A stretch of 64,000 bases of DNA from Abelmoschus esculentus (GCA_035048815.1 JAUCBN010000005.1:19060517-19124516), one strand, 5' to 3'. Shown: positions 11,011 through 25,211, numbered from the stretch's first letter. Program-made: numbers and translations. The notes: generated by a model from the sequence alone, not told the origin.

Positions 11011-14000
11011 ATGGGAGCTCATTGCAATGAAAATCTCTCTTTCTCTTCGCCTTACAACTTGTCTCCTTCGCACGATCTCAGGCTTTCAAAACACGTCCAT
11101 GACAACGTTCACGGCAACATTTATCTAGATCCTGTATTTCATTTCCTCTCTTTTTTTTGTTAGTTTATATGTTGCTTTGGTGAATTGAAATGAATGAATG
11201 ATAATATGCAAGTCGACACAGTTCACGAGATATGTGCAGTTTAATGCTATTTAACTAATCGGAGTGTGATTCTGTTCACTGTTTCGAATTTTGATATGGT
11301 AAATCGATTTCTTATTTTGATTATTTTTTTGTTTGGCCGCAGATTTCGTTGAAGTTCATTGATACAGAGCAATTTCAAAGGTAAGACGAGTTTTGTTTCA
11401 TTGTTATTTTAGCTTCATTTTCATTTCAAATCTCATTTATCGATTTTTATTGTTTTTATGATACAGGCTTCGCGAGCTGAAACAACTAGGTAATTATGAT
11501 TTTGGATTTATTTGAGATGCCGGTGTATTAATAACTTTCTCACATGAAATGTAGGAATTTATGATTTTGATATGAAATTTGCGCTTTCAATTTCCATTTT
11601 ACTTTTTCAATATTTTTAATGATGAATACATCACATGCTTCATAGAAAGATAAATTAACAACTGATGATTCAATTTTTCATGGTGAAGAAGTATTGATTT
11701 GCTGTAGAATTGATTTATGAGTTGGTTTTTTGCTTCATTTGTATGTTGTTTATCTGATGGAATAGATTCACGGTCAGGATTCTATCTTTATTCATAGGAT
11801 TTTTGTTTGTATACTTGTATCAGAGTCAATATTGACACCATTTCACTGCTTTGGTATTTATTATTACCAAAAACTTATCCAAACTGTAAAGTATCTAGTT
11901 TGCCATAGTTCATGTAGCTCACAGCTATGTTACTCAGACTCTTCCTCCCAACACTTTTTTTGTCACTTACTCCTTTCCAATACTCGCATTTGAGTCTGGC
12001 GAGTATAGCTTACCTGGCAGGTTGTAAGTTGCTTATGTGACTAACTTTTATCTTTTTTTTTCAGGAACGACGCACCTGGTTTATCCGGGGGCTGTGCATT
12101 CCAGGTTTGAGCATTCTCTTGGGGTGTATTGGCTTGCTGGTGAAGCTATCCAAAAACTCAAAACCTATCAGGTATAGAACCTTTTTCACGTGTTTTGTTC
12201 CTAGTTCATTCTATTTATATATTCTATGGTAACCATTTTTGTAGGGTTTGGAGCTTGGTATTGATCCATTTGATGTTCAAACAGTGAAAATTGCTGGTAA
12301 CTACTTGTTACCAAAAGTTCTATTCATTTTTACTTTGATTGGTTCCTTTATGGTTATTGTTCCCGCATTTGCAGGTCTTCTACATGATGTTGGCCATGGA
12401 CCGTTTAGCCACTTGTTTGAGTCTGAGTTTCTTCCCAAAGTTCTCAATGGCTTCAAATGGTACACATTAAATAATATTATATGATCCATTTTATTCACCA
12501 TTTCTACTGTTTCCAGACCTAATCTTAAAATGTTGATCAACCAGTGATCTTGTGTGTATCACTCCAATGTCTTTTGCTTTAAATGACATTTTCAAATTTA
12601 ACCAGTGCATTGTTTTTTCAACTTCTTTTGGGTTATGTTAGTTTAGTTTGTAAAATTTATGTTTTTCAACCATTTTATGTCATATCTTTACTTTCTAGGT
12701 CTCATGAGCAAATGTCAACAAAGTTGATTGATCACATTGTTGATGTGCACCATATTGATGTTGAATCTGAGATGATTAAAAGAGTCAAGGTATAAGCTAC
12801 TCTTTTCAGGAATATATTGCTAATATATCTTTATTTCTTTCCTGGTTCTGTTTGATTCTCTCTTCACTATGGCATTTCTAATTATTTTGTGTTTATTAGT
12901 TTAAGATGTATAATCATTTCCTTTGGTTTTGCTGATATACCCAAATAAACTTGGAATGTACGAGGGAATTAGATGCAAATAAATCCTATGGTTTTGAACA
13001 TTCAACTATACTGAACCACATCTGTTTTTTCCTTTTAATTTTCCATTTTACTAGCCTAACTCAAATTTACAGTTGAAATTTTGTAAAATGTGGACAGAAG
13101 GTTAACATGAAGTATATTTTCTGCCATTGAGTGGAATCAGACACAGTCTGGATGTCTATCTGTTTATTTTCTTCCTCATTTCCTTCGAATTTCAGCTTGC
13201 AACCTTTCCTTTGTTTCTGACTTTGCTTTGATCCTTATGTATTAAACAAGTCGTTTGAATTAAGGCCCAGCTAAATAAAACAAAGCTAGAACTCTGTGTA
13301 TGGAAATGAGATACAACCTTGATTTCATGTTACCAGAATCAATGCTCATCCATATTCTTTTATTTATTTCCCAGGAAATGATACTAGCTAGCTCAGAGTT
13401 TGCAGCACCAAAAGTAAGTGTTCATTTATAAGATCCAATTAATAGGCTTATGTTGATCACCGAGTGTTTTTAGCTCTAGTATTAGGTAAAAGCATGATAT
13501 TATTTATCTTGTTCTTTATTATCATTTCTATTATTATTATTTTGTGCTTATTTTGAAGAGTGTAAAGGAGAAGCTGTTCTTATATGATATTGTCGCTAAT
13601 GGTCGAAATGGAATTGATGTGGATAAGTAAGTGCATTTCAATTATTTGTACATCATCTGCTTTTGAGTTCAAACTTCAATTTTAGATAAAAGATTACAAC
13701 AACTGGGAATTCTGTTTGTGTAGGTTTGACTACATTGTCCGTGATAGCCGTGCTTGTGGCTTGGGATGTAGCTTTGATTTCCACAGGTTTTTTTTCTTAA
13801 TTCCAGGCTTCTAGCTAACCGCCTCTGTTACCAATACATGGTTAAAAAGTAGAAATTACATATAAAAAAAAGTTGAGGATTTTTTCTCCCCTCAATTTCA
13901 CATACTACACCTGCAGATTGATGGAGAGTATGCGTGTTATGGGTGATGAGATATGCTATCGGGCTAAAGACTGTTAGTATCATCTATTTTATTCACTTGC

Positions 14001-16186
14001 AAAAGGCATTTATTTTTTTTATTATTATTTATCTATGTTAAATCTCCTGCTTCATATTGGGTAATGGGTGCTTTTGCTAGATCTTAGCATCCACAAGTTA
14101 TTTGCTACTCGAGCTGATCTATATCGAACTGTCTATACCCATTCTAAAGTTAAGGTATTTGGAGAATTAACCCTATAAGTTCTACATCAACTTCAAGCAA
14201 TTCTTTTACAACCTTGACTTTACTATCATTTTTGGAGTTTGGCTTTGTAAATCTAAAAGAAAAATCTCATTTCACTCTCGTTTCAGGCAGTTGAGCTTAT
14301 GGTAGTAGATGCACTGCTGAAAGCAAACAGTTATCTAGAAATTTCTTCTTCCATTCAAGATCCTTCCGAGTACTGGAAGGTTGGAGAACATGCTTAGCAT
14401 TCTTTTGAGTTACTGACATTTAGAGTATAAATGAACAACATAATTTGCTTTCTTCTTTGAATCCAGCTAGATGACACAATAATCAAAACAATTGAGACAG
14501 CTCCAGACAAAGAGCTCCAAGAATCTAGAGATTTGATTCTGCGCATTCGCAGGAGAAATTTGTATCAGGTTGTAAAGCTTTGCTTACAATTCAATCCTTC
14601 TTTATGTTATTAAGAATGCATGCATGCAAATAAGCATGCTATTCTGTTCATTATCTCTTTTTGGTTTTTCCTTATCAGAAGCTTATGATATGATGATTTA
14701 TCTTCTGTTGCAGTTCTGTAATGAGTATTCAGTTCCAAAAGACAAACTAGAACATTTCAAAAATGTCACTGCTAAGGATATTGCTTGCTCTCAGGTCCTT
14801 TTATGATATTGTCTACTGAAATAATCTTATACATCTGCTTTTAGCAAAAGGGTTGAGTAAGGTCTCCTATTTTTTGATATAAGGCATTCTCATTTTAACA
14901 GAAAAATGGTGGAGTAATGCTAAAAGAAGAAGATATTGCTGTTAGCAATGTAAGAATTGATTTGACTCGTGGAAGGCAAAATCCCCTTGAAAGGTATCAT
15001 ATGGCCTTTATGCTCAATTTTTAAGAGGCAAATGTTTTCCTTTCTCTTCTTAGTTACATCTTTGACTATGTCTTTGACGCTTTGTTTTCTTGTCCTGTTC
15101 GTTTTGTTTGATGTCTACATTTGCAGTATCAACTTTTTCAAGGTACTGAGACTCACCCAGATTCTATTTTTAAGTTTTCCTGTTTTATTCGTTTCTCGCT
15201 TAAAGTGTAACATACTCCTCACCTTATCCTTTATGCACTCTACACTAACACATAGGCTCAAACTCTCAACTTCACCTTCTAAACCAAAGAAGAGAACACT
15301 AGGCTGGATGGTTCTTGACATTTGGAATTTCTATTTGATTTATGTTAATCATGGTTTTATCTTATATCTTCCATTAAAACATGGGGTAACATTTATTGTA
15401 TTGAAAACAATCCTGTGCTGCTCCGAGCCTTCAATTATTCTCAAAGTGCCATGTCCAACACATTTTTAAACATGAGTATGAGCATATGACCCTCCAACGA
15501 CTCTCTAAATACATGAAAAACTTGGAATTTTTTTTATATACCTGTCTAAACCGTATCGGGTACTCATTCCAGAGTTCGAGTAACATAGAAAAAGAAAACC
15601 TACTTACGGTATTTTCACCACCAGATGCTAGTAATATTACTTCATAATAGCTTAATTGTTGGTGTTTTAGTAAATACCCAGAAGATATTATGGATATATA
15701 CAATTAAAATGTTCTACCTATTCAATGACTATGAAAACATAAGTGGACCTACTATATTGGCTGGTTAACAGACATGAAATTCCTAATCTTATGCAGTCTG
15801 GATCCTTGTACCATTTAGCAATTTCCTTTAGATCTGCAAAGTTCTTACGAGAATAATTTCTGACCAGGATTATGAGAGTGAGGAGAAGTTCCCTATACCT
15901 GATGATCGCGTCAGCCACTTGCTGCCTACATCTTATCAGGATATGATTGTGAGGGTTTACGCTAAGAAGCCTGAATTGGTATGTGAATGCAATGAAAGTA
16001 TTGATTGCTTGTTTCTCTTTCTCTTATTCTTCTCAATAATGTCTTATCTTTTTATGTGCTAATGGACAGGTAGCAGCTGTCTCGGAGGCTTTTGAAAATT
16101 TTCAACTAAAAATGTATGGACTTAAAGCTCAAGTGCATTCTACACCGAAGAAGAAGACACGTGTTTCTGAGGTTACATTTTGTTGA
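11011..16186 (+). CDS. HD-domain metal-dependent phosphohydrolase (SAMHD1/dNTPase-like)
   Basis: Nineteen exons joined at GT-AG sites give a 476-residue protein: 11011-11133, 11343-11380, 11467-11489, 12065-12171, 12245-12296, 12375-12459, 12699-12789, 13375-13413, 13559-13626, 13724-13786, 13917-13972, 14081-14154, 14287-14379, 14467-14568, 14714-14794, 14902-14993, 15127-15142, 15868-15978 and 16070-16186. Phases fit throughout. Metal-site motifs are HSRFEHSLGV (H73-V82), GLLHDVGHGPFSH (HD at 118-119) and DYIVRDS (D216), matching the H...HD...D pattern of SAMHD1 and bacterial dGTPases. The family hydrolyses dNTPs to nucleosides plus triphosphate. In plants the closest relatives are At5g40270/At5g40290, of about the same length; their substrate is less certain. 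No transit peptide or SAM domain is seen. The Lys-rich end (TPKKKTR) could help nuclear targeting (inference). Exon 17 is only 16 nt. Confidence 0.9.
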
Positions 16187-18588
16187 CTGGTTCTTCTTGT
16201 TATTCCCTTTTGTATCAAAATTATAGAGTACATTTTCATTTTCCACAAAAAAGTAAATACCGATCAGAAGTTATACACTAGATGGTTGTTAAAAATTACG
16301 TGGGCCATTCTCTCAATCTTGAAAGACTCGTTTGGACATTAAATGGGCTATTTTGTATAGTTGGTCATTTGTCATTAGAGAATTTGTATGACTATCAGTC
16401 GAAGTGAACAATTGAACCCAAATCATCTCTGATTTTTGGCATCAGGAAAAATGTAATTTTCCAGGACTGCTTGTTTAATATTGATTAGTTTTTTATGTTC
16501 AGGAATGACGCACCATGTATTCTACCTGTTGCGTTTGTAAAGGAAGTTCTCACACTGTATTTTTTAGATTTGGCCTTGTATTTTCCATTGAGCCATTGAG
16601 CTCTCAACATATATAAAATATAGGCAACATGCAGTACGAGAGGAAATGTAAACAAATCAGGGAGAATCAATGGAGTGTCAGATTTACAAGTAACAGAGGG
16701 GGAGTGTAAGCCACAATGGTGCTGTCAAGATCAGTTGGTTTCTTTTGCCAGGTAATAGTATACACAGATTTCCATGTTGATAAAAAAAATTATACATTGT
16801 TAATGTGAATATCGTCTAGTTCTACATTAATTTCTACATGATGTATGATTAGTATTCCGACATGTTACGTCTCTCGTTTCTGCAGATTGTAGCACTCTGT
16901 TTTATACGTATGCACACTTTGGTAACAAGCTGCCATTAAAAGAGCTTGAGTAGAGTATATGGTAAGGCTTTCTATTGGTACCATTTTTATCTTGTTCTCC
17001 TTTATTTGATGTGCAATTTTTCTTCCTCTGGGCGAATTATTTGCATACATCTGGTAGGATAAGCTACGATACGGATTTAATTCGAGTGCCGGATTTGGGT
17101 ATTGTTTCTTACACGAACATGGTTTAATTTTTTGAAAAATTTAATGTGTTGGGATGATCATTGAAGTGTTACATTTGCATACATGTCTTAATCTGCGTCT
17201 GAGTATCTGACACAGGTTGGGATATATAGAAAATAAAATGAGTCTTTGGGTAGGGAGATGAGAGAGAGATAGGATCCTAGAGTTTTGATCATTGAAGCAG
17301 CCTCCTTGATGGTCAATATCAGAGGCATTTTTGGCTTCTCTCTAATTATATCCCATCCCAGTTGCTTTGAGGAGAAATTGAGGGGCGGCTGGTGTGGCCT
17401 GGTCCCGTCCCGTCCCGTGAACCCCCTCTCTATAAAACAACCTCTACCTTTTCTTTTTGGTGTTGGCTTGCATTGTGCATTGAGTCAATAAAGGCGGAAC
17501 TTCACGTGGTTGATAATGTTTGGGTAGAACAGTGAATAGTGTTAAATTCGTGAGGGAAGATAATGGGTTTAGCCTTAGGGTCACTTTCCTGTGTTCCTTT
17601 CGGCTTTATCTCCTCCCCCTTGTTTCATCTTCAACGGCCGACTGCTAGACAATAGAGGGGGATTCTAATCTAAGACGTTGAATTTGGCAAAACCCAAACC
17701 TAATCATTTGAATTTTGTTAATCTAAATTGCATGATGTTGTGGAGCTATTCCCACTTTTTCCCCCAATGTATCTGGCTATTCCCAAATGTCCTCTTTCTG
17801 TATTTTTGACTATCTACTTAAATCAAATTATAATTTTGGTCTTTCTGTTTCTTTTAAATTTTAAATTTAATTTAAATTGTCATTTCCAACCTTATGTGAG
17901 TTTAAATTTTATCTTTTTTTTTTCTCGAAAATATATTTCTTTTTACTTAATTAAGAAGATATATTTTGTTTAATATGATGTTAAATTTATAATATACAAA
18001 TAACTATAGTTTAAAGCATAATATTATAGAGTAAGGGGTTTAAATTATTTGTCGGTACCTTATGACTCAATGTTAAGTCCTAATGACATTTCTTCCCCCA
18101 AAATGTAATGGTATTGTTTTTGTGTTAATTAGTTTGTATGAATGTTCAATTATTTCTGAATTTATCTATTCTTTATATATATAAAAAAGTTAATGTTAAT
18201 GATGGCACTTAAATTTGTATTTGAGTTTGAATTGTATACTATTATGTGAAGTGATATAATAGTGAAATATTACTTTATAATTCCTCTTTGAGTGATTGGA
18301 GAACGTGGATTAGTCCCCCATTGTTAATTAGTTATTGGTATTTAGACTTTTGGTCCCAATAAATGGCATCTTGAATATGTACCCTAAAGGAATGGTATCC
18401 AAATTTTTGGGTAAATAAAGAGGGAATATTTTGAGTCATAAAGACTTCCCGCTTACTTTATTTCCTTCTGATGATTACTTGTTCCAAATAAAACTTTAAA
18501 AAAGATGTGCTGGTTCAGTTCTTGGATTGCACGGAGAGTACTCCTTAACCTTCCTTTTGCTATCAATATTTTTTTGTTGATACCTAAT
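16187..18588. other. 3' flank of the HD-domain gene and intergenic DNA
   Basis: The first several hundred bases are probably 3' UTR or downstream sequence. A CCCGTCCCGTCCCGT run lies near 17404. Small reading frames here (for example 17285-17491) have no recognisable motifs. Nothing else is supported. Confidence 0.4.
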
Positions 18589-19090
18589 TAGGGGTGAGTG
18601 TTCGATCGAGTTGAGTAGAGTTAAAATTTTGAGTTATTTGAGTTGAGTCATTTTTATAACTCAAACTTTATTCAATTTTTTTTTTAACTCGAGTCGAGTT
18701 TTTGAGTTTCTATAAATATTTAATTATTATTTATCATATTATAATACGATTGGATTATAATTTAATCGGTTTTCTCTAATCATATAAGATATGTATATAT
18801 ATATCTTAATATTTTTTTATATGTAGTAACATTTTTTAATATTTTTATATATCAATGTATATATATCATAAAAAACTTGAGAGATTCATCTCAAACTTAA
18901 AAATAAATCCTTTAATAATTAAAATTTTTGAGTTATTCGAATTTCTATTTTATAACTCGAATTTTATTTGAAAATTTTTTAAGGTGAGTTTATAAAATTT
19001 CGAAACGAGTCAAAACAAATTGAGTATTTTCGCCTCGAGTTAAATCGATTTATTCGATTTTTCCGAGTCAGACGAATTTACTTACCCCTA
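18589..19090. mobile_element. Complete hAT-type MITE (502 bp) with 8-bp target duplication
   Basis: It starts TAGGGGTGAGT and ends ACTTACCCCTA (inverted repeat with one mismatch). It is flanked by perfect 8-bp direct repeats TACCTAAT (18581-18588 and 19091-19098). Eight-base duplications and YAGGGGTG-type ends are characteristic of hAT elements. The interior is AT-rich with repeated GAGTYGAGT/ACTCGAGTCGAG phrases and has no coding capacity. A truncated relative lies at 8705-8953 and a diverged one at 46719-47522. Confidence 0.88.
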
Positions 19091-19098
19091 TACCTAAT

Positions 19099-21680
19099 AT
19101 TACTTGCATTAAATATAAATGATTTAAAAGTTTCATTTATTGTTGCAGTCAAACAGTCGTTGAGATTGTAATATTTGTGTGTAAAAACTAGAAAATTCGG
19201 TTGCTAGCAAAAGTTTTTTTTAGATGTTAAAATTTTAAAATTAATGAACATATATTAAAATCCCAGTCGTTTCAATCATTTGAGCTAAATTGTAAATAAG
19301 ACAAACCAGAGTCTTCTCTTTCTCCCCTCCCTCACCCATCTCCATCACACGATTTTACTTTATTAATTCATAGTTTCGATTTTTTATTATGTCATAAAAA
19401 TATTTCTGTTTTTACTTATTTTTTTAAATGGAAATTTTATTTGTTCCAATGGTCATATAACTGAATTTCCCATTTTTAGTAAAAAAAATTGTTGCATTTC
19501 AGACCTCATTTCCTTCAGTTCAATCCAAACAATTTCGTCTTTAAATAATTCAAAAAAATATTAAAAGAAACATAAATATTCTTCACCTTTGGTGAACTTT
19601 AAAATAAATCTAAATCCATTTGAAAAATATGAAAAAATAGAAGGAAAAAATTAATGAACAAATGCCGCTATAGGATTGATTCTTTTAAAGGTCAAGTGAA
19701 TGAATACAAATTGTATGCTTTTTTTATCTATATTTATGTTTTTATATTAAAAAATAGATTTAGAGTTAATATTTAAAATTAAAATTTTGGGTTAAGATTA
19801 AAAGAATTAAAGAATTAAAATTTTTAAGATTTAAAAAATAAGGTTTAGAGTTTAATTTCTAATGTTAAACATAAAAAATATAAGAACCTTTTTCCAAATA
19901 AATGGATTTAAATTTGGACAAATTCTATAAATATTGCTTTAGTTTTTATTTTCCCCCTAATATATGTTTTTTCCCATTTATTTTTTGAAATATTGTATTT
20001 GCTTGGTAAATTCTATATTTTGTTTAAAATCAAAATTAATTGAATCAAACTTTTAAGATATCATAAAAATATAATATTTTAAAAAATAAAATAAAAAAAT
20101 CATATTTTGAAGGAAAAATTAAAATTATATTTGAATAGAAATTCTCTTAAATTTAGGGAAAAAGACGTATTCATTTACAAATTTAGTTATAATATTTTCC
20201 TAACTTGAGGTCTGTTAGTCAAATTTTTTTAATTAAAATATTTCCATTTCGTTATCTCTAAGAGCTAGAGATAAGGTGTAGCCAAAATCATATTAATAAT
20301 TTAATTCTGGAACTTATCTTCATATTTATTCTTTTAAGTTTGATCAAATAATTAATAAAAATTATAAATAAATATTATCATATAATCATATTTGTATATT
20401 AAAAAAATATTTTATGTAAGTAAAATATTTATTTTATTAATTATCACAATTTAAATATATATAAGGTAATTATTTTATAGACAGACAGTAGAAATAAAAA
20501 TGTATGTTTTAGTTTTTAGGATTTAAGTTAAATTTTAGAGTTTAAAACTCAGGGGTTTAAGTTTAATTGTTTAGACTTGATAAGTTGTATTTAGAACTTA
20601 AGATTTGATGTTAAAATTTAAAGTTTATCGATTAAATTTAAAATCCCTAATCATATTATTGCAACATCTAAACCCTAAACATAAATCCTAATCACTGAAT
20701 TTTAGATTATAATTCTAAACCATAAAACTAAAGTACTTGTTGAAACAATTTGTTTTTCCATAACTATGTATCGAATATAAGTCCTTATATATATGAATAA
20801 ATATATAGAGATAAATCATTTATATTGAATGTAAAACTCATAATTTTATACGTTCTTTTGGATTGTTGAATGTGTGAAATAGTAGATGACTAGGATTAAC
20901 TTCTAATTTTTTTAAGTAATAATCTTCGCATAACCTATTGATAATCTCAATCATCTATATATATACAGTGATATGATCTAGTTATATAAGTAAAATTCTC
21001 TAAATTTTACATATTTTAGATCATTATATTAGTGAAACAGAATAGGGATATCAATTTTTTTGAATTTGAAGGATTTGATTTTTTATATAATAAATAAAAT
21101 TTTTACAATTTTCCTTCAAACTAAAATAAAAAAATATATTTTAATTGAATAATATTTTTTAAACAATAATAAAAAAAATAAAAAAAATTGACGTCGAAGT
21201 ACAGCTATGACTTATGAACTAATATTTAATCATTAGATTTTATAATTTCTTACCATTTAAATAATAAAATCTTTTCTCTCTATTAATCTGAATTTTGATA
21301 TATTTTTAGATTAAGCATCCTTTTCCATAAATAAAAATGAAAGATGCCACTTTACTAAATAAACTTTGAAAGAATCCTACAATAGAAGAGAGGGAAGAAT
21401 GGCAGTCGTCAGTACCCTGTTTCAACATGGAAAGGAACAGTTTTACGTTTCACTAACAAAATCATAAACATTTAAAAGAATCTGATCAAAATTTATAAGA
21501 AAAAGGTACATATGACCGTGAATTCCTTAAAAACATAAAAAACAAAAGAAACCCAGAAGAAGAAGAAGAAACAAACACACGTCGTCTTCCAGCCAAAATC
21601 CATGTGCCCACATGCCTGTTTGCGAGTTTGAAACTAGCACCTCTTAATAAATAAATAGAAAATAACTAATCTTCTTTTAC
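19099..21680. other. AT-rich intergenic DNA upstream of the Raf-like kinase
   Basis: A long stretch of short A/T-rich phrases, with 'taaattttagagtttaaa' motifs recurring around 20530-20720. No frame or element termini could be recognised. The last few hundred bases include a GAAGAAGAAGAAG run (about 21557) and belong to the kinase promoter. Confidence 0.4.
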
Positions 21681-21898
21681 TTTCTTATGTATATATATAT
21701 TAAGATTATCATTGAGTTCTAGTTTTTAGTGTAGTTTTGGAGAGTGGAGAGAGACCCAGAATCAGAAATAGTTCACACAAGAAAAGGAAGTGAAAAAAAA
21801 GGTAATAGTTTTCAAAGATTGTTGCTTTCTTTCTTATTTTGACTGTTTGTTGGTATTGGAGGAGTAAAGTTGGGATTTTTAGTTTGGGGTTGTAAAAA

Positions 21899-24796
21899 AT
21901 GAAGGAGAAAAGTGAGAGTGGAGGTGGTGGTGGAGGAGGGTATGTAAGAGCAGATCAAATAGATCTGAAGAGCTTAGATGAACAACTTCAAAGGCATCTC
22001 AGTAGAGCATGGACGATGGAGAAGAACAAGAACATGAAAGATGAGGGAGGCGAAGGCGGCGGTGGTGGAGAACAGCTGAGTCTGAGGCCAAGCAACCCCG
22101 TAAGAAGACAAGAGTGGGAGATTGAACCTTCTAAGCTTATCATCAAGACTGTTATAGCTCGTGGCACCTTTGGCACTGTTCATCGTGGTGTTTATGATGG
22201 CCAAGATGTTGCTGGTAAGTGGTACATATTCACCATTTTCTTTTCTTTTTCAATCTTATTATTTTTCTCTTAAACATTTGCTTACGAGTAAGTATCCATT
22301 TGTTGTTGAAACACTCCGAGTGACATGTTTTCGCCTTTTCTTGTTTTAGTTTCTTTGAAAATTACTAACTTTCTTGGCCGAATGTAAGTGTTGCTATGCA
22401 TTAGCCATGAGGCACTCAAGCAGTGTTGATGAACTGTCTATGCCTTGATTTTGTTAGTGTTCTTCTATGTTTCTCGGACTCGGGTGCAGGTTCGATTGTC
22501 GAATATGAGTATGTACCCATAGAAAATGTATTAGGGACCGGTATCAAATCAAACATGGATGTTTCAAGCAAAATGAAGAGTCCGAACAACGTAGGATTTT
22601 CGATATTAGTAGTACTAATGTTTATATCAAAGCTTCTGCCTCTGCTTTGCAGTAGTGGTGTTGAGCTTTAAGGGTGTGTTTTGGCTTACCATGTTAGGGG
22701 ATCTAATGTTTTAATGTTTCCATGTTTCTTGTGCTTCTCTCTTGAAAATCTTATTACATCTGTTCCATTTGTTTGGCTGCTGGGAAAATCCAAGTAAAGA
22801 GAAGAAACCAGAGTTCTGAGAACAACAACAATTCCCACCCATTGCTTGAATATGTTTTGCCCTCGTGAATAGGTTGATTTTTCACTAAGCAGTTTGTGAT
22901 CAAACTTGTAGATCTAACTTCCGAAAATCGAATCCGTGATTCACGAGATCTTTCGAGCTGGCAGTTAGTTGCACTGCTGGAGTGACTTAAATGATGTTAT
23001 TCTTCTTTTTGTTAAGCTTTCTTGTGTCCTAATTTATTGTTGGTAATGGCATGCACTTCATATCTCAACTTTTTGGAGATAAAAAAGCTAGAAAATTTAA
23101 AGAGACTCATTCACACCATGAACTTGCATATTCTAGCTAAGCAATATATCTGCCAAATGGACCTTATATCATCCACTGGAAAAATGACACCCGGGTTATG
23201 TCCGGTCATCGATACGGATTTAAGTGCCATATTAATCTATATTCTATAACAAGATTTGGGACCTTTAGATAGTGCTTTGATTGATCATAATATGTTCCAT
23301 CCTTGGGGATTTTTTTTTCGTACCGTAACTGTTTACTTTCTTTTCTTGTTTCTTCCATCATGCTTAGTTAAACTTCTTGATTGGGGAGAGGAGGGCCACA
23401 GATCCGAGGCAGAAATAGCTTCACTTCGAGCAGCTTTTACACAAGAAGTTGCGGTGTGGCATAAGCTTGATCATCCTAATGTAACGAAGGTAAAGTTTCT
23501 TATCTTGTACCATTGCCTTTTTTCTGGTCCATAACCTTTTCGACATTCTTATCTCATATCATTCCTTTATTGACCCGAACTGCAAAACCTGCATTTGTTT
23601 CATATTCAAAAAAGCTTGCTGTTTAGACTTAATGCATAAGCTTTTAGTCGGTTTATTTCTCTTATTTTACTTGCTCAAATATGTCAACTCGGTAATTGGG
23701 GATGTCGACAAAAGTCCGTATGCAAGATCATTATGACATTGTTGATCATTAGGCCTTATGTTTATTTGTCTTTAATCTGTGTTCTGAAATTTTCATGCAG
23801 TTTATAGGAGCAACAATGGGATCATCAGAGCTGAACATACAAACGGAAAATGGTCACATTGGTATGCCGAATAATGTTTGTTGTGTTATTGTCGAATATT
23901 GTCCTGGGGGCGCACTGAAATCGTATCTGATAAAGAATCGGAGAAGAAAATTGGCTTTTAAAGTAGTTGTTCAACTAGCACTAGACCTTGCACGGGGGTC
24001 AGCTTCTTATGCCATGACTATATAATTTTTCTTTTAATTATATAACATTTGAACTTATAAATTGTAATTTAAACCAAATTTTAGATGATCATTTATGTTT
24101 GATGTTGTTATAGGCTGAGCTATCTTCACTCCAAAAAGATTGTCCATAGAGATGTCAAAACTGAAAACATGCTTTTGGACAAGACTCGAACGGTCAAAAT
24201 AGCTGATTTCGGGGTTGCTCGACTCGAGGCTTCAAATCCTAATGACATGACCGGAGAGACCGGAACCCTTGGTTATATGGCACCGGAGGTATGATATAAC
24301 TAAATTATATATTCTTTACTTGAGTTTTTCTGTCCCTCCCTCTTGTTGGCTTGAAATGCCTTAAATTTGGTACAGGTCCTTAACGGCAATCCCTACAATA
24401 GAAAATGTGACGTGTATAGTTTTGGTATCTGCTTGTGGGAGATATACTGCTGTGACATGCCGTATCCCGATCTCAGCTTCTCAGAGGTTACATCAGCTGT
24501 CGTCCATCAGGTAAAGAATCGTCACCGATGAAGTATTCTACGTTGCAAACCTATGGCTACTATGATTCCATATGTTGTAATAACTACAGAATCTGAGGCC
24601 GGAGATACCTCGTTGCTGCCCGAGTTCTCTTGCTAATGTAATGAAGCGATGCTGGGATGCAAATCCCGACAAACGACCGGAGATGGATGACGTAGTGTCG
24701 ATGTTGAAGGCAATTGACACATCAAAAGGTGGAGGCATGATACCGCATGATCAACCCCAGGGTTGTTTGTGTTTCAGGAGAAATCGAGGACCTTGA
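21899..24796 (+). CDS. Raf-like protein kinase, CBC1/CBC2 type
   Basis: Six exons give 383 residues: 21899-22214, 23368-23489, 23801-23997, 24114-24288, 24376-24510 and 24590-24796. The start has an oligo-Gly run and then YVRADQIDLKSLDEQLQRHL, a signature of the plant Raf group C kinases CBC1 (At3g01490) and CBC2 (At5g50000), which act in guard-cell blue-light and CO2 responses in Arabidopsis. Kinase landmarks are ARGTFGTVHRG (glycine loop, about 90), VAVK-type lysine K107 (split across intron 1), HRDVKTEN (D225), DFGVARLE (D243) and GYMAPE. A Cys-containing tail (GCLCFRRNRGP) ends the protein, as in the relatives. Intron 1 (1153 bp) is long. An upstream TATATATATATT run near 21692 could serve as a TATA region. 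Function here is inferred from orthologues. Confidence 0.93.
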
Positions 24797-25211
24797 TATT
24801 GAGACCACAATTAAGTTAAATTTGCTTTCAGAGGTAAGTAATAGTCCAATTTATTAATATTTCATTGAATTGGAAAGAAGCTGAAAGTAGAAAATTGTGG
24901 AGTCCAATATCTGTTATTCGAACATGCATTTTGTCTCGTTAAAAATATCTCCTCTTATAATACATGTTGTTTCATTAAAAAAACCCTCTTAACCTGATTA
25001 AGTCGTAAATCATAAACCATAAAAAAAAAACTAAAAAAAGAAAATTTATATAAAAAAATATCCACACACAAAAAGAATTTAACCAAATATCCAATCAGTC
25101 ACAAGTTCACAAAGCATAACCAAAAACTAAGAAACCTCTGTCCTAGCTGTATGAGAAAGCAAAACTGATATGTTCCCTTTGGAACTCAATATAGAAAAGT
25201 GGTGTATAAAA
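24797..25211. other. Convergent 3' flanks of the kinase and SWEET genes
   Basis: The two genes are tail-to-tail with about 415 bp between stop codons. Short A-rich runs could carry polyadenylation signals for both strands. Nothing else is seen. Confidence 0.5.

Noticed and set aside
14969..15469. 166-codon frame on the plus strand
   Set aside because: It runs through exon 16, exon 17 and intronic sequence of the HD-domain gene in a frame different from the protein; only the spliced exons make sense.
18589..19090. Mutator-like element with 9-bp duplication
   Set aside because: A 9-bp match (ATACCTAAT) is possible only if the last A of the element is counted as flank; the 8-bp TACCTAAT with TAGGGGTG ends fits hAT better.
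21974..22204. Minus-strand frames over kinase exon 1
   Set aside because: Antisense shadows of the conserved kinase exon.
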